This document shows, piece after piece, positions 35,659-45,737 of a stretch of 64,000 nucleotides of DNA (its first letter is position 1; the number at the start of each line of letters is the position of its first letter). Under the pieces are notes generated by a model that was given only the letters and a program-made list of their open reading frames with translations, was not told the DNA's origin and searched no databases. The DNA comes from Trichaptum fuscoviolaceum (Eukaryota; Basidiomycota; Agaricomycetes; Hymenochaetales; Trichaptaceae). Made by a program: the position numbers and the translations under genes. The stretch lies in contig CAJSYZ010000010.1 in the NCBI GenBank assembly GCA_910574455.1, forward strand, positions 2,074,770 to 2,138,769. The letters run 5' to 3'.

Positions 35659-37234
35659 ATGTTTGGCGCAGTTCGGCGAGCTTTCCCGCCAACTATCCGC
35701 CAGCTGCTCGCACCAGGATATGCTGGCGAACGGTCCGGGATTCAGGTCAATGGGTGGATCAAGTCGGTGAGGAGACAGAAGAACGTCGAGTTTGCAGTCG
35801 TTAGCGATGGGAGCTCGACCAGCGGGCTGCAGGCTGTGTTTAGGAAGGGCGTCGTGCCGGAAGGGTGAGCAACTAGCTACACTGGTGTTGAGAGTCTGGT
35901 TAGACTTTCATGACAGGCTATCGAATGGATGCTCTGTGATGCTTCGGGGTGACTTGATCCAGAGCCCAGGGAAAGGCCAGGACATGGAGTTTCAAGTTAA
36001 ATCTGCTGAAGTTGTAGGTCCATGTAACCCAGACGTACGTGCGCTTTCGATATCTTAAAACGACTTCGTCTTTTGATCTTTACTCCTGTCTCGCAGCTGT
36101 ATCCGATACAGAAGCAAGCCCTTACAGTGGACTACCTTCGTGACCAATGTCATCTACGTTCAAGAGTCGACAAAATAGCACAGATGCTCCGAATACGAGA
36201 CAGTCTGACCCGTGGAATACATTCATACTTTACGGTAAGTCCTATTCATGTAGCTCCTAAGACAAGCTTCTGACATATACTAGAGACAAGGCTTTATGTA
36301 TTCGCATACTCCTATTATAACGTCAAATGATTGCGAAGGAGCTGGCGAAACATTCACGGTCTCTGTAGAAGGAGAGGACATGCCTGCCAACCAGAAACAC
36401 GACATGGAATCGAGCACCGAGCCCAACTTGTTCTTCCGAAAGAAAGCGTTTCTCACTGTCTCGTCGCAGCTTCATTTGGAGGCCCTCGCAACAGCGCGAA
36501 CGCGCGTCTATACCCTTTCTCCCTGCTTCCGCGCCGAGCGCTCCCAGACAAACAGACATCTAGCCGAATTCTGGATGCTAGAAGCCGAATGGGCCTTCAC
36601 GAAGGAGATCGGAGATGTTTGTGCGGTCGTAGAGGACGTTGTGAAGGAGGCGGTTAGCAGTGTAGTTGAAGAGGAAGGCGGGGAAGCTTCGGACATTCAG
36701 GAGAGAGTAATGAAAAGTCTAGCTCCGGGGCAACCTTGGCGGACGATCAGTTATACCGACGCCATATCGGAGTTGCAGAACGCTATGCGATCGCCTTCGT
36801 CCCCAACGACATTCGAATACAAGCCAGAGTGGGGTCAGCCTTTACAGAGCGAACATGAGAAGTGGCTTGCTGACGCAGAGGGCGCTCCGATTTTCGTGAC
36901 GAACTACCCGCGGTCGTTAAAGCCGTTTTACATGCGAGTGAACGACGACGGTCGGACCGTTGCATGCTTTGACCTACTCATCCCGGGCCTAGGAGAGTTA
37001 GTTGGCGGCAGTCTCAGGGAAGAAAGACTTCCATTGCTGGACCAGGCGCTCGAGCAGCATGGACTGAAAGACAGAGAGGAATACGGTTGGTACAGAGAGC
37101 TGAGGAAGTTCGGCGGAGTTCCTCACGGAGGATTTGGACTAGGATTTGAACGGCTGGTGAGCATTGTATCTGGCCAGCCGAATGTCAGAGAGTGTATAGC
37201 GATGCCAAGATGGGCAGGGCGGATGCTACTGTAG
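35659..37234 (+). CDS. SLM5: Asparaginyl-tRNA synthetase, mitochondrial type
   Basis: This is a class II aminoacyl-tRNA synthetase charging tRNA-Asn, of the organellar (bacterial-like) type. The N-terminal OB-fold anticodon-binding domain reads RSGIQVNGWIKSVRRQKNVE and continues with FAVVSDGS and GDLIQSPGKGQD. The linker YPIQKQALTVDYLRD leads into the catalytic core: RIRDSLTRGIHSYFT, FMYSHTPIITSNDCEGAGE (motif 1 region) and TVSSQLHLEALATA. These are followed by FRAERSQTNRHLAEFWMLEA (motif 2) and the C-terminal GFGLGFERLVSIVSG (motif 3). The ending reads MPRWAGRMLL, close to the usual ...PRxxxxLxF. Five exons are in frame, with the last long one running from about 36283. The basic, Arg/Pro-rich start MFGAVRRAFPPTIRQL fits a mitochondrial presequence. 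It is separated by 134 nt from the divergent DNAJC17 gene. Confidence 0.93.
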
Positions 37235-37528
37235 TCGTTATAGCCTAGTCACCAATTCATTAATTGTTCTTTATCTTCATATGCTTGGTCGATTGAAATC
37301 ATAGTGACGAGAAGGCAACCGAGTTCAATGTTGGCTGCGGAGAGCTCTGAACTTCGCAAGAGGTGATATACGGTGCAACAGGTAAAATAAAGAGAAAACA
37401 GACAACGAAACAGGGTGCGCACAGTAAGATACAAGGAGAATGCAGCTGCAGAGCTCCGTTTTTATGTACCAAAAACATAATATCAATCAAATCGATCCCA
37501 GTCGTGCACTCGGTAGGCTCGACAACAT

Positions 37529-38017
37529 TTATCGCCCTCTGCCCCGTCCACGCCCCCTTCCGCGACCACCACGGTCCATACCGCCCCGAGGACCACCACG
37601 ACCTCCCCTCCCGCGTGAATCGTCTTTCTTGCGACCACCTTTCGGTTTTGGCGCGTCGTCTACCAGCAGCGTGTCCAACGGAAGGGCGTCGGGGAGAACG
37701 AAGTAGCGGATGTTATTACCGCGAATCGAAAGCGTGTCTAGGGACTGAGGATCGCGGTTGCGCGCGGTCATCTTCACTGTCTTTAGATGTGTGTTCATTT
37801 GCATGTCAACACCTGCATCAGCGCATATATATTGAGCATTTTTCTCCAATCAGATTCAGAAAATCGGCAGCTTACCAGTGATTGTGCCATGAACAACAGA
37901 GCCATTTTTGAGTTCAATTGTCACAGTTTCATTATTCAGTTTCATCAAGAATCTGAAACGCAACTTAGGTGTCTAAGTTGATGAGATAAAGACTAGTGCA
38001 TACCTGACGAGCTTCAT
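37529..38017 (-). CDS. SMD1: Small nuclear ribonucleoprotein SmD1
   Basis: This is a core Sm protein of the heptameric ring on U1, U2, U4 and U5 snRNAs in the spliceosome. Three exons on the minus strand join in frame. The first has only MKLVR, the second gives [20 protein letters not shown] and HGTITG (Sm1 motif). The third starts at [15 protein letters not shown] and contains [19 protein letters not shown] (Sm2 motif). The C-terminus is the usual Gly-Arg tail ([13 protein letters not shown]), where arginines are normally symmetrically dimethylated. The length of about 126 residues matches the family (about 119-146). The gene is head-to-head with a coiled-coil protein gene. Confidence 0.97.
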
Positions 38018-38425
38018 GATGGGCGATGTGGACCTATGTGAGAGGTCGTGCACGTTGCCGGCGTCGAGCTCGTTTAGGCGCTAATTCGACGCTCAACACC
38101 CAAAGTTTCTCCTGTCCAAATGAGGAAGGTTCGCATGGCTCTCACGTGTAGTAGCCAAATTGGGACAGTGTGGCGCTTTCTGAGAGCCACAAGCGTCACA
38201 AATATTCTACACTTCACATTCATCTCTTTTCTTCGCTTCCACTGCCGACAACTTACGACCCTACTCACGACTCTTCCCACTAACGCGACGCCTCCCGTAT
38301 TCTTATATTGTCTTTCGGGCTTTTTCTCTTGCTTTACAATTCAATCTACGCATCCTTACGACCCCCTAATTTGTACCACACAACGTCGATTTAACACGCA
38401 ATTCTTGTAGTAAAGGAGCATCGCA
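38018..38425. promoter_or_regulatory. Shared promoter region, SmD1 / coiled-coil protein
   Basis: About 400 nt lie between two divergent starts. A CACGTG element is present (TCTCACGTGTAG, about 38139-38150), followed by pyrimidine-rich leader sequence with TCTTTTCTTCGC and TTTCTCTTGCTTT toward the plus-strand gene. Confidence 0.45.
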
Positions 38426-41320
38426 ATGGTTTCGAGAAACCCTCGCCGCAAAGTACAGAAGCGCACGTATGCTGATCGTAAGTTGCTCCGCATATCGGTG
38501 TAGACAAAAGGGAAAACGTGGTTAACATGTTCAGGTGTTATGAACGCGATCACGGATATTCGGAAACGTCACCGGAAGGATGCTGTACACGTTTCCTCTG
38601 TAAAACAGCGAGGTATGCTTTTCTCAATGACTCAGTCTGAACGTAAGACTATAAGATACAATTGTAGTGAGAAAGAATGCTGCGATAGAGGAAGATAAGC
38701 TTGGGCCTCATTGGCAGACATGGGTCGGATTGACGGTCAAGGATCTCGTAAGTACTAATACAAATATACTATCAATCATACGTTGACGTTGAGGCGATTT
38801 ATCATGTAGAAAACTCGAGGTGTTCTTGCATCGACTCCGCCGAGAGGCTCTATCTCTCTCAGTGCGGAGGCAAAAACTCGGTACGCATTGACTTAACCGC
38901 CATCATGTTTGATTAGTACTCATGACGGCTGTCAAATTGAAATGAAGAATTGCACAAGCACGTCGGTCTTGTCCAAAACCGGCCAGGAATGGTCAGTCAG
39001 CTGCAGGCAGCGAAGATTTGCCATGGCGCGAGATTATCCGTCAATTTCCGTTACAAGACACGCGATATACGAGCTCACCATCCTCATCACCACCTGAGAG
39101 CCCCAAAATTAACAGTCGTCAGAACTCTTCAGCATTAAATCTAGCGAAACCGCTCTCGAAAATGAAGAAATCGGAGGTCAGTGTGATGTTCCTAAGTGCT
39201 CGTCTCATTATTCACGAAACAGCGTTTAGCTTTATGCAACCGCTCGTGGTCTTCAGGAGGAACTTGTCAAGCTAAGGAGTGATTTCGCCGCATTCGCAAG
39301 CAATCGCTCTTCGGAGCTTGGCGAGCTCAACCTAAGATTGTTAGATAAGGAGCAGGAACTGAACCTCTTGAAGGCCGCAGCTGATGAGGAGGGCTCCGAA
39401 GCGTACGACGAGGTCGGCGATACGACTCTTGTGGATGTCCCGGTGTTCGTGCTCCCGCATACTCTTCGACCTAATGCGGGGGATGTGTAAGTATAACACC
39501 ATCTACCTATTGTTACTCTGAGTATACCGAATCATCACTTTTAGGCAGAGCAAGGAACAAATTCCCGAGCAGACGTCTCTCACTCGCCCTTCGCTGAAGC
39601 GGGCACCGGAAGGACTTGAGCGCACGATATCCGGCTCCTTCATCCACAACATCAGCAAACGGCCAACTCCAGCTCCGAGTGACGCCTCGTCCGTCCGCAA
39701 CTCTCCGGCTCCTGCGTATCTCGACTTCGAAGACCCTGATGCCAATGTGGATCCCGATCAGACTTATGTTGAGCCAGATGAGCTGGGGCAAGAAGAGACT
39801 GAAGGACGGAAACTTGCAAGTTTTAAGGAAGGCCTGCAACTGCATTCGCCGATGTCCACTCCGCCAGTTTCATTCAGGAGGGTAACAGATGAACAGAGAG
39901 AAGTCGAAATAGCTTTACGGCAGAGGATCACGAAGCTTCTGGAGGAGAAGCTCGACGATCGGAACGCATTTGAAGCAAAGGTCGGCTAAAAATTAACTTA
40001 CAAAGTAAATTGTGCTTATGATGACATTATCTAGATCACTGCTTTGGTAACCACTTTAGAAACCCGGAATGTAGAGGTCCGACATCTCGAGGGGCAGCTA
40101 AACGCGCGCACGGGCGAATGCAAGACACTCCAAGACCGACTTGCTTCGCTGCAGAAGAGTCAGGAGGGCCTCACGACACTTCTGCAGCAACATACGTCTG
40201 CGAATGAGCAAGCGAAGCAGCTTTCTGAGGAGAATCAAAGTCTCCGGCAAATCCAGGAAAAACTCGAGTGGAAGCTTTCAGGCAAAGATCTAGAGCTGGA
40301 AAGGTGCCGAGACGAGTTAGCACAGAAGGATTTGAAGTTGGCTCAGGCGGACAACGATACAGCAGAGCTTCGAACCATACTCGACAAGACAACCATTGAC
40401 TTGAAAGAAGCGCAGCACAACCGAGCTTCTGTGTCTCATGAGCTAGAAAGCAAACAACAAGAGCTTTCAGCTACCCTGGCTCAGCTGCAAGCGAAATCCC
40501 AGGCTTTTGCAAGCATACTGGAAGAGAGGGATGGTCTGGATGAACAGGTAACGACGATGCGGCGGGAGCTTGAAGAGAGTCAGTCAAATGTAAAGTCATT
40601 GCAAGATGATGTCCTCCGTCAAGCCGATGAATCGACGGCCCTTCGTGTCCGGCTTGAGTCCATAGAAGCGCTGTGTTCCATGGAAAAGGATGCCCGAGAA
40701 CGTGCTGAACGCGAGCTTATCACTGCGCAGTCAAAACACACTGAATACACGGACGCTATGGTCGCCAAACTCAAGAATTTGGAAGAAGAGGCCGGAAAGT
40801 CTCGGCTGGAGATGGAGCTTGCTCGAGCTAGCGAGCAATCACTACACTCCGCCCTGGGTTCTGCGGTTGCGCAAGTATCCGAATTGACGAGCTTATTGGA
40901 AACTGAGCGAAATGAACTCAATACTCTCCGTGACTTGACTGATAGCAAAACAAAGGAAGTTATGGCATTGCAAAACTCATTGGAGGGTTCTCGGCAGAAA
41001 GAATATGATCTGCAGACTGCATTGCAAGATGCGCACATGAAGCAGATGACCACCGAATCAGAAGCGAAGGGATTGCGGAACGAGCTTGAGCAGACAGAGG
41101 GACTGTTGGAAACAATTCAGTCGGCTTACGAGAGGTTGCGAAGGCAGATTGACGACGTTGATAATGTGGTTCGTAAAGGCCTTTTTTCTCTTTCGATTGT
41201 TTGTCTTCATCCTATTGACGCGCTTGCGTGCAGATCCTGAAGGCATCCCAGGCAAATAAGAAGCGAAAGCTGGCTGCCGACGCAGTTATGATTCGGGACG
41301 ACCACCTTACGAAGGCTTAA
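38426..41320 (+). CDS. Large coiled-coil protein with basic N-terminal domain
   Basis: I do not recognise the family. The start MVSRNPRRKVQKRTYADR is followed by small exons with VMNAITDIRKRHRKDAVHVS, AIEEDKLGPHWQTWVGLTVK and GVLASTPPRGSISLSAEAK. This basic segment has the size and the closing beta-hairpin look of a winged-helix (histone H1-like) fold. A Ser/Pro-rich part follows (YTSSPSSSPPESPKINS). From about 39290 the protein becomes an almost continuous coiled coil (LKLRSDFAAFASNR-type heptads, LDKEQELNLLKAAADEE), broken by an acidic Pro-rich stretch around 39550-39800. The coiled coil then runs to near the C-terminus (KLAADAVMIRDDHLTKA). There are no membrane segments. The DNA-binding-like head plus long coil suggests a chromosomal, spindle-pole or nuclear structural role, but this is inference. 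Exon borders between 38890 and 39290 are approximate. Confidence 0.75.
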
Positions 41321-42196
41321 TGACCGTTTAATACAAGATTTGTACGCTTAGTTTTTCCTTTCATCATCATGCATCATATGTTTCTGTAAACCTTGCTCTT
41401 ATGCCGTATGAAATTGACCTCTCTCATGCATTGTAACACCGACACCCTGAGCATCTCACTCTGCAATTGTGCATTTTCATCTACTTTATTCAATGTGTGT
41501 TAATATTCTTGTATGTATATTCTTGTAATAAATATGTATATAATGTGCAAATTTCCTTTGCACTTTACGCTGAAACCAATGGACGGCCGGAGCTCCTCCA
41601 CCTCTCGAGCCCGTGATTTGCGGATAAGCTGAGTCGAAGGACCGGGCTATCCGACGGACCGCAAATTTGCGAGATGCAGTAGGATCTCGAGATGATCGGC
41701 AGGCTCCCCTACTGAATATTGGGAAAGCAAGAAGCAAAGCGCAATATTCCAGCTCTGCAAGCGACATATTCGAAATTTGCGTTGCTGGTTATGCTAGCTA
41801 TCGTGGAGAAGGCAGAAATCAAGTTGCGAACGAACACACAAAGTTGTAAGAGAGCTGCTTCCACGTGACTCTGTGTTGGACACGGCGGCAGGTTCGGAGT
41901 GCCTTGTCACCGTTCATTCATTTACAGGACTCCTTTCTCTTCCACCTTTCCGTTGGATGCACTATGAGCTGGATGAGCTGCTGTCGACACTGCGCATAAT
42001 TACAAGATGTATATTGAGGTTGCTCGCGTGGCTTAGGGTTGTCAGGAACAAGTGTTGCCAGGACTCGGTGCTGCGTAGCTTCCGCCCGAGCAAGTTGCAA
42101 CGACAGCAGCCCTGATCCTCCGTCGCAACGCTAAAAACAAGCTCGGACTTGTACACTGCAGGCTGCCTACTGTCGATTGAATACTTTTCTAATTGA
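41321..42196. other. Intergenic region, no gene seen
   Basis: This holds the 3' UTR of the coiled-coil gene (A+T-rich to about 41550), then DNA with only short frames on both strands. No supported gene or repeat. Confidence 0.55.
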
Positions 42197-43602
42197 ATGA
42201 CGTCTGGCGCCTCTCTTGTCGAGCTCGAATTCGCCCTCGATACGCGTGCGATACCGCGGAACGTCTTGCTCGTATATTCGACTTTCCCTCCCCTTCATGG
42301 CGAGCTCGGCGAACGACTCATTTCACAAGCTCTGGCTCTAAATCCCTGGCGCCTGCCTCAGAGCCCCCTTTGCTTTCCTGACTTGCGCCGAAAAAGGGCT
42401 GGTCTCGACCTCTCAAAGTGACGCGCCGCGCTGAATATTACTGTCATATTGCAGTTCTACAGTGAATGTTCCCTCTCTCCGCTTTTATTACATTCAGTCC
42501 GCATCGACGACCGTCTCCCATTATTGTCTCTCGGGCGCGTTAATTGCTGCGCCTTCTGGCTTTCCCAGAAGAACCTTTTAAAAATGAGCGCAGTCTGCGC
42601 CTCGAATCTCCATCTCTTCGTCTTCAGTCAGCTTGCTCTCATGGTCTTCCGCCTTCCCACTCCTTTTGAGTCCTTCGTTCCAGCTTCTTCTGACCCCATT
42701 TCTCTCTCAAGACCATGGCGCGGCACGTTTTCTCTACATGGTGTCAACCTCTTCCATCCGACAAACGGCCAGCAGAGGCTATTTGTCGCCTCTGCGGAGA
42801 CGGAAGGCAATAAGTAGGCTTTCATATTCACCGTCATATTGTCCTGGCCCATGCTGACCTGTGCGTGGAGTAGCCGAATTGATCTCTGGCCTAAGCAGTT
42901 CAATGTGTACCTCACACGCCAATCTTGCCGTCTGTCCGACATTCAGGCATGGCTGAGGACGCACGGCACGCCGCTCTGCATGTTCATGCCGGATCGTCAC
43001 GGGAGTGGGCCTGCTTCGCAGTCCAACGATGCCAACTTCCGTCAGCTGGCGCGGACGATGATGGACAACCAGGTGGTCAGTACAGTTAGTTATTTCACTG
43101 GAGTTTCCTATTCGACTCACTCGAATAACCCCAGATCTGTGTGGCGCCTTGGAATGATCCCAATCGTCCCGTGGGCTCTGGTATTCTCCTTCTACCGACG
43201 ACATCCTCCACGGGTCTGCTTGTGGGCGCGATATTCCTCGACGAGCCATTTCCGGACTTCATCTTCAACGATGCATCTCACCCGGCGACCGCTATTCCGG
43301 CCGGACTGCCCTCTGCGTACCCTTATCCTCAGGCATTCCCCGCTTCTGCCTCCGGCGTCAGCCCGTCCTCCGTCAGCCCGGCCCAGAGGGCGATGTCTCC
43401 CGGCCCACAGCGCTTTTATCAGGCGCAGTATGACTATGCTGCTTATCAATACGCTTCGAAGCCGCCGCCCAACAGGCCGTTCTCTCCTCTCCCCCTCTCA
43501 CGCCAGCCGCAGAGCGACCCTGCGTTCAATTGGCCGTACATCGAAGACACCTCAGATGGATCCGGCCACACATCTCCGGGCACTACGTACAGCCGCCCTT
43601 AG
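42197..43602 (+). CDS. Protein with SPOC/ACID-like beta-barrel domain
   Basis: Exons toward the 3' end join in frame (last introns about 42814-42873 and about 43075-43135). They give PWRGTFSLHGVNLFHPTNGQ, RLFVASAETEGNNSRIDLWP and KQFNVYLTRQSCRLSDIQAW, then CMFMPD, NFRQLARTMMDNQICVAW and LLVGAIFLDEPFPDF. This W-x-G opening, LWP strand, phenylalanine-rich core and valine-glycine strand resemble the seven-strand barrel shared by SPOC domains and the Med25 ACID domain, which bind transcription factors. The C-terminal 90 residues are Pro/Ala/Ser/Tyr-rich and disordered. The first exon probably starts at ATG 42197 (MTSGASLVELEFALDTRAIP), but exons between about 42415 and 42690 are not resolved. A transcription-related adaptor is the best guess. 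Confidence 0.6.
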
Positions 43603-43992
43603 TCAAGCGCTCACTCTAAGCACGAACAATCCTTTCCTATTATTCTTTCGCTTTTCTCGCTCACTTTCTCTGATTCTCTTCTAAAGCTGTAGCCAATACA
43701 TCGAGATTTTCCCTGACAAACGCTGTCGTGTAGCAACTTCGTCTGCTTGCACATTCTTTTCTTTACTCGCACATTTTCGGACTGTTTCTCACATGTATCT
43801 TTAAAGCTCCTGACATAGATGCTGTAGCGCCAGTTACTGCTTATTCAGACAGATTCTTCCAAACACGATGCCTTGCGAAGGGTGAGATCTATGAGGTGCA
43901 GGAACACAAACGGTTGATTACGGGAATGAATTACATTAAACGCATACAAGGAAGGACATAAACGACATTGATCATGCATCTAAGTTCCGACA
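43603..43992. other. Convergent 3' intergenic region
   Basis: T-rich sequence between the SPOC-like gene (plus) and the cytochrome b561 gene (minus). Presumably the two 3' UTRs; nothing else seen. Confidence 0.55.
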
Positions 43993-44804
43993 TCAGTGCT
44001 TTTCCACCATGTCTTTCCGGCCGGCTGCTTCTTGCTCGTACTGTCGCGGAAGAAGCATCAGCCCAGCCGCATACAGAACCCAGAATATCTACATCAAAAG
44101 ATGAGTCTTACTCGCGGAAATGGGGGGAGGGCGGACAACTCACCACTATGAGTGCAATCCACGCATGCAACGCAGACTCTGGAACCACCGTCCCATCCCC
44201 GAGCGTCGCTTCGTACCACTCTGTCTTAATACCATAGTGGACTTGATAGAACGCTAAGGCTATTGTCACAAGGCCGAGAATGGCATGGAAGTAGTTTTGA
44301 GGAGGACGTCTTCCGCCCATGAAAGACGGGGTCTTGAGAAAGTGGATGATGACGCCGAGAACTAGCTGGAAGAGATATAGGATCAAAAGCGCTAGTCCGA
44401 CTTTCTGTAAGGTAGACTTGAGAATGGAGAGTCAGTTGTAGCGGAACGAACGGACCTTGTGAGGGTCGACCCAATTCCCTCCAGTGAACAGATACGGCCC
44501 ATTCGTCGATTTGTAGCCCAAAGCCCAGCCCGCGAATATGACCGGGCCAGAGATCAGAAACTGGATTATCCAATGCGCCCAGAACCAGCTTTTGTAATGT
44601 GACTTGTGAATCGAATGTCTTGAAGTCGAAAAAAAAAAAAATTGCTTACTTTCGCGTGAAAGTGCGAGCGTACCGCGCGACTAGAGCTCCAAGAGGCAGA
44701 AGGATGATGAAGCCAATCGAGCTGAGGATAGCATGTTTCTTGAGCTGCTCGTCTATGATGGAGAGCTCTCTTGCGTGAAGGGAATGAACGACGGTCGCAG
44801 ACAT
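43993..44804 (-). CDS. Cytochrome b561 domain membrane protein
   Basis: This is a multi-helix haem b protein of the cytochrome b561 / ferric reductase-like group that moves electrons across a membrane. It starts MSATVVHSLHARELSIIDEQ at 44804. Helices with the expected histidines follow: KKHAILSSIGFIILLPLGAL, SHYKSWFWAHWIIQFLISG, KVGLALLILYLFQLVLGVII (then HF) and NYFHAILGLVTIALAFYQVH. The last helix is HAWIALIV, joined to ILWVLYAAGLMLLPRQ. No DOMON domain precedes the b561 core, so this is the stand-alone form. About 230 residues. The first intron holds a run of 13 A on the plus strand at about 44629-44641. The start is set by an in-frame ATG with an acidic and hydrophobic N-terminus directly before helix 1. 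Confidence 0.85.
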
Positions 44805-45737
44805 CTTGGGCGGCACGGAGAGGAGAAGGGGGGCGAGCAGCGGAGGGTGAGTGTGAGAGGCATGTCCGCGGGTGGGCTATATATGAGCTGAACGGAAAGA
44901 TGGCCAAAGAAAGCTAGAAGGCGGCAGGCTGAGTCGGTGAGGCGCGAAGTGTTTTGATCGTGAGATGTCGTCGCATTCTCCAGCAAGTGATTGGGCCGGC
45001 ACACGACGGCAGTGCGCCATCAGCTGCGGAGAACAGCAAACGAACAGTCTATCCCACGTACTCCCCAGCATGACTTCACCCTGCTTGTTATCTACCCGTT
45101 CCACTCGCATAACCGGTGAAGGCTGAAATGACATTCAACTTGAAGTGAAACTCCCACGTTTTCACTACTTCATGCCGACTTCGAGTTAGAGGAGAGTAAT
45201 GACGGTAGGTGATGCTTGAGAGCCATCTTGATGTCCAAAATGAACATATTTATATTTATGCCTCTTTACAATAGATCTATCAAACGTCTTCTAGTCAGTC
45301 ACCGGACGGTAGCTGAGTTCAAGTACTTACGCACAGAGGAGTGATGCACTTGGTTGTTGTTGCTGTTGTGAATCACGATACAGCAGACATACTGTAATAT
45401 CCGAGATTCCGAGGAATGGTCGCCTGTAAATCTTGATCAGCTATTGATGGACTCGCAGTACTAAAGATACCCGAGCGGTTGTCCTCCACGATGATTGCCC
45501 CCTCACCCATGGCTTCTCTTCACCATCGAGACTGCGCTTATTTATTAAGAATAACAAGCGTACCAACTTGAACAATGCGAGGCAACCAAGTACAGGAGGC
45601 AATAACGTACGTACGCCAGCCACCTCCGAATGACAACTCGTCAAAGAATAAATACAAATACAATCATTATACAAAGCGACTATGGGACCAGGAACAACAA
45701 AACAAAGTGTAAATCAGTCATCACTTCAGCGCCCCAG
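44805..45737. other. Intergenic region, no gene seen
   Basis: The right flank of the b561 gene is C/T-rich on the minus strand (promoter). Further right are only short frames, and the last part is the 3' UTR of the kinesin gene. Confidence 0.55.
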
